The notes beneath the pieces are model-generated. The model was not told the DNA's origin and did no database searches. It saw only the letters and a program-made list of their open reading frames with translations. From Pisaster brevispinus (lineage: Eukaryota > Echinodermata > Asteroidea > Forcipulatida > Asteriidae): DNA of 64,000 nt. This document shows positions 46,519 through 56,490 of the stretch, piece after piece. The translations under genes and the position numbers were made by a program. The stretch is taken from positions 744,001-808,000 of the forward strand of contig JAMKCF010000016.1 of assembly GCA_023634235.1 (NCBI GenBank), in the 5' to 3' direction. Positions within the stretch are counted from its first letter, which is position 1. The number at the start of each line of letters is the position of its first letter.

Positions 46519-46725
46519 TCCGGGTCGGAGTTGACTCCGAGTACCGGAGGGTCCAATATTGTAGGTCAGGCTAACCCGAAAACCGGTAAAAAAAAAAGGG
46601 GATTTCGACTCGGATTCTGCAACAGTTTGACCTGGAAACCGGTAAAAAAAAGGGGGATTTTGCGTCAGTTTTATCCATTTATTGTAATTTGGACACAAAT
46701 TCCGGGTCACATTGACACAGAAATG
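46519..46725. repeat. GGGTCA/TGACCC dispersed repeat with internal duplication
   Basis: A CCGGGTCGGAGTTGACTC start, two AACCGGTAAAAAAAAAGGGG blocks about 56 bp apart, and a terminal CCGGGTCACATTGACACAG. The nuclear-receptor-like half-sites are mostly mutated in this copy. Confidence 0.55.
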
Positions 46726-47104
46726 GGACAGTTTTCTTGCCTATTATTAAGTACAGTTCGCTACATTCTTAAAGTTGTTATTCAAGCGATGGAGATTTTT
46801 AAAGTTTCAAAAAGCCTTTGGGGTAAAATTAGCCCGCAATAATGCATGCAAAATCCAAACCGAAGGTTCTGTCAACAACTGCAAATGTACTTTAGGCTAT
46901 CCATGTTTACAAAAGGGGAGATTTTTTTAATCCAGCCCCTGGAAATTTGTTTGCCCCTGGAAATTTGTTTGAGGAGCATTATAGCGCCCGTTGTGTGGCA
47001 GCATGTAAAATACTGCTCTCCAGTCTGAGCAATTTTTCTCCTGAATCACATGCCAGATAGTTTCCGATTTGGGATGATACCTTCTTTATCACTCATACCT
47101 TATA
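46726..47104 (+). other. Presumed 5' region of the LINE
   Basis: It lies between the GGGTCA repeat and the long ORF. A GCCCCTGGAAATTTGTTT unit is duplicated at about 46936 and 46954. The true 5' end of the LINE cannot be placed by eye. No ORF1-like protein is visible here. Confidence 0.35.
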
Positions 47105-50100
47105 TTGGTGATATTTCTGTGGAACGAGATTTACCATGATTGTCGACTTTCTACTATGAAATTTCTGACTGTGACTTTGCATCAGCCCTATCTGCCAACA
47201 TTGGTGGACATCTTGAGCATGGTTTGGTGTATGCTTCATTGTACTGGAGAGGACGTTCCAGCTACTGTCTTGCTATTGTCCACGAACGCTTCTCTACTGT
47301 TACTATTGTTCATCCAGCTGAAACACCAACAATACCACCTACTACCAGCACTGGTGGCTAATAAGATTTGCATTCATCTACTAATCCATTGCATTATGTG
47401 GCATTCAAACCCAATGAACAATTGTCATATCTACCAGCCTTGTACAACCAGTCAATCAGGGTATTGTTATGACAGAGAACAATTACTGGCTATAAGAGAC
47501 TTGACAGGTCAAGCTCCACATATTGACTCATCCCTGATGACCAACATCCGCCATCTTGGAATAAATTCTATTACTCCAACCCGTCGCGGATGTCGTGGTG
47601 GAAAAAGGAAGCATAGACACTCCAATGTTAACACAAGAAATCGGGGTGTATGCCATCGAAATCTAATCTATATTGACACATATCAACCTACATGTAATCC
47701 AAATCAACAAGTTAATTGCCTCTTGTTGAACGCCAGATCTGTTTGCAACAAAGCAATGACAATCTCTGAGCATATCCTGGACAAAAACGCAGATATTTTG
47801 TTTCTTACTGAAACATGGTTGCACGATGATGACTCCCCAATCATAGAGGAACTAACCCCTTTAGATTACAGGTACCTTGGTACATGCAGAAAACATAAAC
47901 GAGGCGGTGGAACTGGAGTTGTGTTCAAATCTCATTTGAAATTCAAAACAAATTCACCTGTACAGGCCTTCAACACGTTTGAACACACTGACCTTATTAT
48001 GTCTCAGTCTGATCATCTTCGAGTGGTCGTTGTCTACAGACCCCCATCCTCCCAAATCAGTATGTTCCTTGATGATTTTGAGACATTCATCAATGAGCTA
48101 ACACTTTTCACAGGACGACTTATCATCGTTGGTGATTTTAATATCCACATTGAGAACACCCTCTCTTCCGACACCATGCGTTTCCTTGAGCTACTGAACA
48201 TAGCTGGCTTTACTCAGCTTGTGAAAGACCCAACTCACATCAAGAATCACATGCTGGATTTGGTGATTGTCCGTGAAGATGACACTCATCATTGGTCTAT
48301 CCCATCTGTCCTCTCTAGCCTCATCTCTGACCATCATAGTGTACTCTTTAGCTACTTCACAAAACCAACAGAACTTGATTCTAAGTTGCCTCTAACTCAG
48401 CACAGAAACTTCAAAACCCTGGACACCAGGGCTTTCACTAATGACCTGATCTCTCAGTTTTCAACTGAACCCATCAACAGCGTGTTCCCCGACGCTATTC
48501 TGCATGACTACAATCATAAAGTTCTCAAGTTGGTGGACAAATACGCCCCTATGACCTTGAGAAAGAGGCGTAAATCAACGCACCATCCATGGTACACCCC
48601 AGAGATCCATTCAATGCGCCTGCAAAGGAGGCATGCCGAGTCTAAATGGCGCAGGAGTACCCTTGACTCTGATCGCAAATTATTTATTAAAGCTCGCTCC
48701 AAAGTCAATGACCACATCAGACAAGCTAAATGTGCTCACTATCAAAGCATCATGGACACCAATGACCAAAGGAGAATATTTTCTTCAATCAATACACTTA
48801 TGGGCAAAAAAAATGTCTCCCTTCCATCATCCATCCCTGACGACACACTTCTCTGCAACAGATTCGCCGCTTACTTTCAAAGTAAAGTCTCAAAAATTCG
48901 AGAATTTTTGAAGCAACGAGCATCAGTTCATTTGGACGATGGAGAATCTGTCATTCCCGTTCGTGAATGCCTATACCCAATGACAGCTCTTAAACCCACT
49001 AACCTTGATGAACTCCAACAATGCTGCAATAAAAGTCCTACCAAGTCATGTGTCCTTGATGGACTTCCAACTGCCATTCTCAAGGACACAATCTCTGCTC
49101 ACCTTCCGACTCTTGTTAACCTTATTAATGCCTCGTTCAACAGTGGCATTTTCCCTTCTGATCTCAAGCAAGCAGTGATCACTCCTGTCTTGAAGAAACC
49201 CAATCTGGATAAAGAGCAGTTGAACAACTACAGACCTGTTTCCAACCTGCCTTTTATTGGGAAACTGTGTGAGCGTCTCGCCATAAAACGGCTTGATGAT
49301 CATTTCAACCAAAATAATTACAATGAGATTCACCAGTCTGCATATAAACCTTTTCACAGCACTGAAACAGCTCTTGTGAAAGTACATCATGATATCGTTA
49401 CAGCCCTCGGAGAGAACCAAGCTGTGCTATTGGTTCTACTAGATCTTTCTGCTGCATTTGATACTGTCGATACTAGTCGTCTCATTGATGTTCTCGAAGG
49501 TCAATTTGGTGTAACCAACACAGCTAAATCTTGGTTTTCCTCATACCTGTTCAACCGCTCCCAACGTGTTGCCATTGGATCTTCTTTGTCAAATGAATTT
49601 TCCCTTGAATCCGGCCTTCCGCAAGGCTCTGTTGTTGGCCCAATCTTATTCAACACATACACAGCTCCACTTGAAATGATTCTCAAGCGTCACAATGTTC
49701 AATACCACAAATACGCAGATGACATTCAAGTCTATACTGTCTACAACCCATATCACAATCGTGGTCTTGCCATAGCCACAGAAACTCTCGCCTCGTGCAT
49801 TCAAGATATTCGCCAATGGATGCTCATCAACCGACTCAAGCTTAATGATGATAAAACATCATTCATGCATTTCTTGTCTCCCTACCATCTTAACAAGTTT
49901 GGCAGCACTAGCATTCAGGTTGGCGACACAGTTATCCACTCAGAAACGAAATGCAAAAATCTTGGTGTGATGTTTGATTGCCATCTGTCAATGAAGGAAC
50001 AAGTAGCAAATATCTGCAAGAAATGTCATTACCACCTCCGTCGCATCCGGTATATCAGAAAATATCTTACGCACTCCAGCTGCCGCACTGTTGTCCAGGC

Positions 50101-50560
50101 CCTTGTAATATCCAACTTGGACTACTGTAACGCCATCCTTTGCAATATCCCAGAAAACCAGGTTCGACGATTACAACGAATTCAAAACTCTGCTGCCCGC
50201 ATCATCAGCAGATCAGGAAAATATGAGCATATTACTCCCATCCTCTTCACCCTACACTGGCTTCCAGTGAAGCTCCGCATAAAATTTAAGGTCCTCGTAC
50301 TCATTTGGAAATGCCTGAACTCCATGTCCCCTGTCTACCTCCAAAATCTCATATCAATCTACCAACGCGATAGCAGGCTACGCAAACTCACAGAAGGCAC
50401 AACACTCTGCAAGCCATTTTCTACAAAATCGGCTGGCCACGGTGCTTTCGGATACACTGGTCCAAGACTCTGGAATAACCTCCCCACCCAACTTCGGCAA
50501 TCAACTTCTGTTCATGTTTTCAGGAAACAACTCAAGACTGAACTATTTAGATCTATTTAG
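47105..50560 (+). CDS. Intact CR1/L2-type LINE polyprotein, endonuclease plus reverse transcriptase
   Basis: One uninterrupted ORF of 1151 codons. The first ~200 residues are hydrophobic, then basic (RRGCRGGKRKHRH near 160-172), with no known domain. The real start may be internal. An AP-type endonuclease spans about 204-430: NCLLLNARS, LTETWL (Glu about 236), GDFNIH (Asp 344, Asn 346), SDHHS (Asp 409, His 410). The reverse transcriptase follows: NNYRPVSNLPFIGKL from 707, LLDLSAAFDTVD with catalytic Asp about 780, GLPQGSVVGPILFN, and YADD at 870-873. The C-terminal ~250 residues carry LGVMFD, LDYCN and LHWLPVKLRIKFK, the tail usual in CR1/L2/Crack-like elements. It should nick target DNA and copy its own RNA there. 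All key residues are present, so the copy may be active or very young. Confidence 0.95.
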   Translation: MVIFLWNEIYHDCRLSTMKFLTVTLHQPYLPTLVDILSMVWCMLHCTGEDVPATVLLLSTNASLLLLLFIQLKHQQYHLLPALVANKICIHLLIHCIMWHSNPMNNCHIYQPCTTSQSGYCYDREQLLAIRDLTGQAPHIDSSLMTNIRHLGINSITPTRRGCRGGKRKHRHSNVNTRNRGVCHRNLIYIDTYQPTCNPNQQVNCLLLNARSVCNKAMTISEHILDKNADILFLTETWLHDDDSPIIEELTPLDYRYLGTCRKHKRGGGTGVVFKSHLKFKTNSPVQAFNTFEHTDLIMSQSDHLRVVVVYRPPSSQISMFLDDFETFINELTLFTGRLIIVGDFNIHIENTLSSDTMRFLELLNIAGFTQLVKDPTHIKNHMLDLVIVREDDTHHWSIPSVLSSLISDHHSVLFSYFTKPTELDSKLPLTQHRNFKTLDTRAFTNDLISQFSTEPINSVFPDAILHDYNHKVLKLVDKYAPMTLRKRRKSTHHPWYTPEIHSMRLQRRHAESKWRRSTLDSDRKLFIKARSKVNDHIRQAKCAHYQSIMDTNDQRRIFSSINTLMGKKNVSLPSSIPDDTLLCNRFAAYFQSKVSKIREFLKQRASVHLDDGESVIPVRECLYPMTALKPTNLDELQQCCNKSPTKSCVLDGLPTAILKDTISAHLPTLVNLINASFNSGIFPSDLKQAVITPVLKKPNLDKEQLNNYRPVSNLPFIGKLCERLAIKRLDDHFNQNNYNEIHQSAYKPFHSTETALVKVHHDIVTALGENQAVLLVLLDLSAAFDTVDTSRLIDVLEGQFGVTNTAKSWFSSYLFNRSQRVAIGSSLSNEFSLESGLPQGSVVGPILFNTYTAPLEMILKRHNVQYHKYADDIQVYTVYNPYHNRGLAIATETLASCIQDIRQWMLINRLKLNDDKTSFMHFLSPYHLNKFGSTSIQVGDTVIHSETKCKNLGVMFDCHLSMKEQVANICKKCHYHLRRIRYIRKYLTHSSCRTVVQALVISNLDYCNAILCNIPENQVRRLQRIQNSAARIISRSGKYEHITPILFTLHWLPVKLRIKFKVLVLIWKCLNSMSPVYLQNLISIYQRDSRLRKLTEGTTLCKPFSTKSAGHGAFGYTGPRLWNNLPTQLRQSTSVHVFRKQLKTELFRSI

Positions 50561-50656
50561 AGCTTTGCATTTATTACTTGTTAATTTTGATTGTACAGCG
50601 CCTCGATCTAGTTGCTAGGATTAGTGCGCTCTATAAGAACTCATTATTATTATAAG
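50561..50656 (+). mobile_element. LINE 3' UTR with stem-loop and ATT-repeat tail
   Basis: A short 3' UTR holds CAGCGCCTCGATCTAG, then GTGCGCTCTATAAGAACTC and (ATT)n to about 50656. The CAGCGC/GTGCGC pair can form a stem that the reverse transcriptase probably recognises. The older fragment at 4196-4259 has the same layout. Confidence 0.8.
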
Positions 50657-51822
50657 AGACTTAAAAATGATCTGTTTTGGCTTTAAAGTGCCAACTTATT
50701 TGAACTGTGTTACCTTGAAGTTCTTTTGAGCAAAGTGGCTGAAGACAACGGTGATTTAGTTCATGTTTTTCAGTTTCCGTCGTCAGTAAACTCCTTTAAA
50801 TTTTCGTATTGTAGGGCCAAGGACTAAGTTATTTGTTTTCCTTTTTTTTTTTGACTGATGATGACAATTAATAAACTGCTAATAATTATACAAATGATTT
50901 GTCTTGCCAAATTAGACGTTTGTTTTAGAAACTGCTATCTTGGCAATTTTGGACCTTTAATGTTCCTGTAAAATTTCACGGAAATGTGCATATTCATGAG
51001 CATTATTGTTATACGTCATTCACGAGAAATTGTCACATTGCTCTTCATTATGTTTGTATAAAAAAAATCTTTGACAGAATTTATTGCAGACTATAACTAC
51101 ACAATATGATAAAATAAGGGTTTTTGTATTTTTCGTTCACAATTTCTTTAAATAACATTGAAATATTTAAAACTAAACGTGGATATTCATGAGCGTAATA
51201 ATATATCATTTAAAAAAACCCAATTACATCACTTTTCCCCATAAAATTAAGATGCTACACGTAGCCTTTATGCGGTTACGAATAGAAATAATACACTATT
51301 TCATTTTATCGATCACATAGAACACAGCTCAAGTATTTTGTCAGTTCTATAAGTGAACCATGACAAGTTGAAGTGTCGCCAATCTGTCTTAAACAATGTT
51401 TAACAACTCCAAAGGCATAGATATGCTACAATTACACACCAACATTATTCCACGGGCCCTTTAAGCTTGGTGGAAGGAAGTTGAGCCTACCTCCCTTAGG
51501 CGACATTTTAGACCTTTATAAGGGAGCGCGTTTTTTAATAATGACAAATTCCCTGAAGGCTGATACTAACGTTCCAATTTCAACAGAGAACGTTGGCCAA
51601 AAGAAACAGTAACTATTAATGTAGAGACAAACAAAATGACCTGGATGTTCGGATTATTTCAAGGGAGGAATGTTTCTATGTAGCTGAATCGATTATTAAA
51701 GCAATAGAGTACAAAGCTAAACTTTTGTTCTATGAAAGGAAACATCGCCGTATCATTTGCGGCGAAGTTTTTTAAAGTGAGTATTTATGACAGGTCTGAT
51801 TCAAAAAACCATTTGTTATACG
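50657..51822. other. Spacer
   Basis: AT-rich, no gene. TTCATGAGC(A/G)T occurs at about 50994 and 51186 in otherwise unlike context. Confidence 0.4.
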
Positions 51823-52066
51823 AATAACTATAAATAGTAAACTTGCGGGTACAACCATTTGTGAAATCTATTTTGGAGGAGAGTTGGCTCTGAAAAGAAT
51901 ATGCTCGCTGCTAATCTTCAGTATGCTCTGCTTTTCTTCCTGAAGACGAGCAGAGCATACTGTTCGAAACGTCGAGACCACACCGGCTCTTTTCAGAGCC
52001 AACACTCCTCCTAAAAGAGATTTACACAATCATGGTTGTAAACATAAGTTTACTAGCTAGTTATTC
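51823..52066 (+). mobile_element. 244-bp inverted-repeat element with hammerhead-like core, Penelope terminal repeat candidate
   Basis: Outer arms (AATAACTA...AGTAAACTT and AAGTTTACTAGCTAGTTATT) pair for about 80 bp, through GGAGGAG and an exact GTTGGCTCTGAAAAGA / TCTTTTCAGAGCCAAC match. Inside, CAGTATGCTCTGCT pairs with AGCAGAGCATACTG. The right half reads CTGAAGACGAGCAG, AGCATA, CTGTTCGAAACGTCGAG. CUGAAGA, a GAGCAG/CTGTTC stem and GAAAC-GUC recall a minimal type I hammerhead with one extra base after CUGAAGA. Confidence 0.65.
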
Positions 52067-52827
52067 TCATTTTCCATACCACGCAAAGCTTCAAACACCA
52101 CTTATTTCTTATACGGTTTACCTTACAAAATACATGATTTTACAGATTATCTCAAATGGGTGGAGTTCAAGTGATTAAAGCAAACAATTAACGATGACAT
52201 GACAACAGTTGTTGTACATTTTAACTTGACTACTTTGGAGTTCGTTTTTAATAGTGCAACTGTTTTTTAGGGGTTGTTTGTTTGTTTGTGAGATAAAGCA
52301 GAAACCAGTCAGGTCCAAGAGTTTTCAAGAAGTTAGAATTAAAGTGAACCTTCAACAGTTTTTAAACAGGTGTGCTAAATGCATCACGAACCTAAATGTA
52401 GCCTCATGATTACGGTTTAGGGACCATTTAGATTTTGGGTTACAATAGTTGGTCACGTGTACAGTTTTATTTATACTTGGACCTTAAAGATAACGTGTAG
52501 AGGTGCAGGTACCGGCATTTTTACTGCATACATGTATAAAGACGACAAATTGACAGACCAAACGGCAAACATTGCCTGTGAAGTTCTAGAATAGCTTTCA
52601 CCAAAGACAACGACCAACCATTTCGCCCTTTTCATCTGAACTTGATGAATTTACAATAAAAGTGAGAATACTCTTAGCAAGAATATTGATTGAACGGTAG
52701 ATTGGGTCCTATAACTTAAGTGAAAACGGAACACAAGTGAACGACTTTTTATCTGAAAAATTGTTGTTAGACTTGATGCTACTAACAGTAGTTCTGGGAC
52801 ATATTCCCGCCGCCTGAACTCTAAAAA
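52067..52827. other. Spacer
   Basis: AT-rich, no gene or recognised repeat. A GTTTGTTTGTTTG run lies at about 52277-52289. Confidence 0.4.
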
Positions 52828-53022
52828 CTCCCGGTCAAAATGACCCGGAAATGGGTTAAAATGACCCGGAAATGGGTTAAAATGACGCAAAATCTGAGTT
52901 AAAATCACATATCTTACCCACTTTCAGGGTCAGCCTGACCTGGAAACGGTCAGCTTGACCCAGAAATGGAATCAGGCCCCTTGAGAGGCGGAATCCAGGT
53001 CAATTCTGACCCACGAGATTCT
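52828..53022. repeat. GGGTCA/TGACCC dispersed repeat with two perfect GGTCAnnnTGACC sites
   Basis: A GACCCGGAAATGGGTTAAAAT unit is tandemly repeated twice (about 52842-52882; 20 bases of it are quoted elsewhere as GACCCGGAAATGGGTTAAAA). GGTCAGCCTGACC at 52928-52940 and GGTCAGCTTGACC at 52948-52960 are perfect palindromes with 3-base spacers, 20 bp centre to centre. A GGTCAATTCTGACC with a 4-base spacer ends the copy at about 52998-53011. Confidence 0.75.
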
Positions 53023-53127
53023 AGAGCGACGGCAAGTTCATCTGTATAGTCGAGCAACTATGATCGGATTGTCGTAATCCGATGGCACTTTCAGAGCTCC
53101 GTATGTTTTTAATAGCCATCCTTTCTC

Positions 53128-53484
53128 ATGCGTAGAAATACACGTACACCGTCTTTAAAAGTTAATAGGTGGAGTACGTGTGTTTCTACTCGTGACAAGA
53201 TGAAGCTGCCCCGAGATGTTTTTGCAACTCATCTTAGATGGTTTAAGAAAAGTGTCTTAACAAATGATGCAATCTCTGTTACTCCCACTCTGTCACTTTT
53301 AGAAATCCTTCTCAGAAAAATATCTGAAAATCCACTCGACTCACCTGAAGCTAATTTTCTAACACAGGTAACATGTTCACGGTGTAAGAAGCATCTGAAT
53401 AGTTTAACGACCATTGAAAGAACTGCCCACGTTCAAAACACTGTATTAAGTCTGGCCACTGGGGTTTTCAATACCATTGTATGA
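53128..53484 (+). CDS. 118-codon ORF, unrecognised, possibly decayed
   Basis: A single open frame with several Met. MKLPRDVFATHLRWFKKSVL is a plausible core, followed by a Leu/Ser-rich stretch (LSLLEILLRKISENPLDS) and two CxxC-like Cys (CSRCKK). A GTAACA donor-like site near 53369 would give an exon ending SPEANFLTQ. A minus ORF overlaps it, so one of the two is a shadow. The protein is not recognised. It could be a gene-internal exon or a remnant of a mobile-element gene. Confidence 0.25.
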   Translation: MRRNTRTPSLKVNRWSTCVSTRDKMKLPRDVFATHLRWFKKSVLTNDAISVTPTLSLLEILLRKISENPLDSPEANFLTQVTCSRCKKHLNSLTTIERTAHVQNTVLSLATGVFNTIV

Positions 53485-53885
53485 GAGATGAAGATGTCAG
53501 GAACAAACAGCTTTGGGCAAGTTGGAGAATATCAAACATAAAAGGAGAACTACAAAAAGGGTACGATTTTTAAACTAATTTGGATGAGGAACGCAATCCG
53601 AGAGAGATTGTGTTCCAGAAGCAGGGTTTCGACCCTTAGTGGAACGACTTCGAGTTTCTTAAGACGATGGGATGAAAGGAGCTAATCTCAGAAGCAGTGT
53701 GAAATGACAATAAGCTCCAAGCCGTTTTATGCACGACAAAATAAAAATGAATAACCGCTGAGAAAAGTAAGACCTGTGAGTAAACAAGCCTACTTTACAG
53801 AGTTTAAATATATTTTTGGTCTGTCGTTAGGCTTATTTCAATATAAAATGAAGAAAGTGTGTATTCAGTTATTTTAAACACATAC
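53485..53885. other. Spacer
   Basis: Non-coding, no recognised repeat. Confidence 0.35.
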
Positions 53886-53889
53886 TAGT

Positions 53890-54062
53890 CAGTAGAGGGC
53901 GGGCTTGTTAGTAATGTGGTTAACACATCAACTTTAGATTATAGAAGGTAGTGGTTCGATTCCACATAGAGTTCTACTGCCTGTCCACTAATTGCTAAAA
54001 TTAGTTGAATTAAATGCTTAAATTAGGGTTGATCTATATAATAATAAAAAACTCATTTTATT
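53890..54062 (+). repeat. tRNA-derived SINE candidate
   Basis: GTGGTTCGATTCCAC (about 53950-53964) is a perfect B-box within a pairing T-arm. TTGTTAGTAATGTGGTTAAC about 40 bp upstream fits an A-box/D-arm. The following 90 bases are AT-rich and end in ATAATAATAAAAAA. This fits a short tRNA-headed SINE with a simple tail. Confidence 0.45.
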
Positions 54063-55178
54063 TTTATTAACGTGTTTTATATCACACAACAATGGTTTGA
54101 AGGAAAAATAAAGGCGTTCGACTCAAACAGTCGTCGGCCTATTTGGCTCAGAGTTAGGGATTTCCCCCTAGAAACGTTGAGAGTCAATCATTCCTCACAA
54201 TTAATAGTCAAAATAATACAGGCATTTATAAAGCGGATTTTCCCAGTGGTTGCAATGCGCCGAGGGCAGTAATTATTCCAGAGAGGAACGTCAGATTGCA
54301 AAGGAACCTCGAGATGAAAATAGGTATGACTTGTGTTTACGTTTGAATTGAAGATCGGAGCTGCAAGTAGGGTTGTTGACAGGTAGCGAGCCCCAGCATC
54401 TGAGTCAAGTAGTTATGAATACAATTTTGTAAAGCTGAACATAAAAAACACAAAAAACACACACACTAAAAAAAAACCCCCAATAATAAATAAAAATAAA
54501 ATAAAAATTTATAAAGTAAGGCAGTTTAAAAAATTAATAATTGAATGAAGTAATAATAATATTTTCTTTAAGACTAAAGATTTTGTCCCCTTGTGTCTGA
54601 AGGTTGTTATAGGTTTTTTTACTTGCTTATTTGCTTGTACCTTTTGCTGTACTATCTCTTTAAAAAAAATGTTTTTGTTAGGTTTTGTTGTAAATAAATG
54701 AAACAACTAATCACAATTATACACCATTAATTGCTGTTAATTCAGTGACTTAACATCATGCACCAATTCGTAAGTTTCTCATAATTTGAGGCTGAGGGAG
54801 GGTACTGACTTCCACTCTTACATACGAGGGTAAGGTACGGATGTTTTACAAGTACTTGTTTAAATCTTGTATAATTATTTCAAAATATTGACCGTTCAGA
54901 GAACAGCGTGCAAACACAGAGACAGTGTCCAGTTGATATTGATGGATGCAATGGTGCTAAACTAACGCACCTTGCGGTAGTGACCAACCAAGCCTATGTA
55001 ACGAATTCCCTCCAATCAAACCTCTACCAATAGTCAACTGCGCATGTGCTTCCAAATAACCCATCCAACCATATCAGTCATACAATAACAGATTTTTCAT
55101 CAAATATTGATTACATGCAATGAGTCTGGTAGTGGTGCTTCACTAACACATCAAGGAGCAACAATCAATTACACCCAA
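54063..55178. other. AT-rich spacer with A/C homopolymer tracts
   Basis: An AAAAACACACACAC..AAAAAACCCCC and ATAAAT tract lies at about 54445-54510. GGTGCT..ACTAAC.CA is duplicated at about 54953 and 55133, just before the satellite. I see no gene. Confidence 0.4.
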
Positions 55179-56008
55179 ACAAGGCATAGTCTACCATCAA
55201 CCATTAGCAACTGATCACAGAAAGCAGACTGAGTCAACAGTCCACTAACTTTACACCAACTACAAGGCATAGTCTACCATCAACCATTAGCAACTGATCA
55301 CAGAAAGCAGACTGAGTCAACAGTCCACTAACTTTACACCAACTACAAGGCATAGTCTACCAACAACCATTAGCAACTGATCACAGAAAGCAGACTGAGT
55401 CAACAGTCCACTAACTTTACACCAACTACAAGGCATAGTCTACCATCAACCATTAGCAACTGATCACAGAAAGCAGACTGAGTCAACAGTCCACTAACTT
55501 TACACCAACTACAAGGCATAGTCTACCATCAACCATTAGCAACTGATCACAGAAAGCAGACTGAGTCAACAGTCCACTAACTTTACACCAACTACAAGGC
55601 ATAGTCTACCATCAACCATTAGCAACTGATCACAGAAAGCAGACTGAGTCAACAGTCCGCTAACTTTACACCAACTACAAGGCATAGTCTACCATCAACC
55701 ATTAGCAACTGATCACAGAAAGCAGACTGAGTCAACAGTCCACTAACTTTACACCAACTACAAGGCATAGTCTACCATCAACCATTAGCAACTGATCACA
55801 GAAAGCAGACTGAGTCAACAGTCCACTAACTTTACACCAACAACAAGGCATAGTCTACCATCAACCATTAGCAACTGATCACAGAAAGCAGACTGAGTCA
55901 ACAGTCCACTAACTTTACACCAACTACAAGGCATAGTCAATCATCAACCATTTACAATTGATCACAGAAAGCAAAGTGAACAGTCCACCAACCTTTACAC
56001 CATGGTTT
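55179..56008. repeat. 83-bp satellite-like tandem array, ten units
   Basis: AAGGCATAGTCTACCATCAA starts units at 55181, 55264, 55347, 55430, 55513, 55596, 55679, 55762, 55845 and 55928, exactly 83 bp apart. The first nine differ by only one or two bases (for example ACAACC in unit 3 and CCGCTAAC in unit 6). The tenth is diverged. Each of the first nine contains TGAGTCA (first at 55230-55236), the AP-1 consensus, next to a TGATCA palindrome and CCATTAG. 83 is not a multiple of three and no ORF runs through it. Near-identity implies recent expansion or gene conversion. Confidence 0.95.
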
Positions 56009-56032
56009 ATCATCAACAATAGAGCTTTATCA

Positions 56033-56490
56033 TGGTGCCGCCATCTTGCTTTTCTTCTAATCAAACCCAATGTAACCAAACCGAGGCTGGAAGGGAAAGA
56101 AAGTCTGGTCCCTTTCATGATATGAAAATTAGAACTGTCAACTGTCACTGTTGCATGCAGGGTACCCGACATGGACGACCACAGCATGAAAACGGTCTAT
56201 CTGCAGAAAGCAGAGCCAAACAGTTCCTATGCCCAAAGAGTCAACTACAAAGCACCGTCTACCACCAATTTTACATTACAAGTCAACAAGTGCTTAACTG
56301 ACATGCCCAAGACTATAGAAATAATGTCAATAGATATAATCCCACCTTTTGTTTACCAGTCTTGTACCCTGTGTGTAACAGCAACAACGAAAACCGATTC
56401 TTAGTATCCCCACAAGGGATCAGACGGTTTTTCCTTCCAGCCTCGGTTTGGGTACATTGCTTTGAATAAAACAAGATGGCAGGTCTATGA
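56033..56490. mobile_element. ~458-bp inverted-repeat element beside the satellite
   Basis: 56033-56160 and 56375-56490 are inverted copies. They share GCC(G)CCATCTTG, CAATGTA(A/C)CCAAACCGAGG, CTGGAAGG and CC(C)TTTC/G blocks. The 215-bp middle differs. Antiparallel ORFs in the two arms give similar peptides (NQTEAGR / TQTEAGR), purely because the arms match. It is probably a non-autonomous DNA transposon. Confidence 0.75.

Noticed and set aside
53952..53964. Considered a functional tRNA gene at 53890-53970
   Set aside because: B-box and T-arm are good, but the acceptor and anticodon arms do not pair convincingly. A SINE head fits better.
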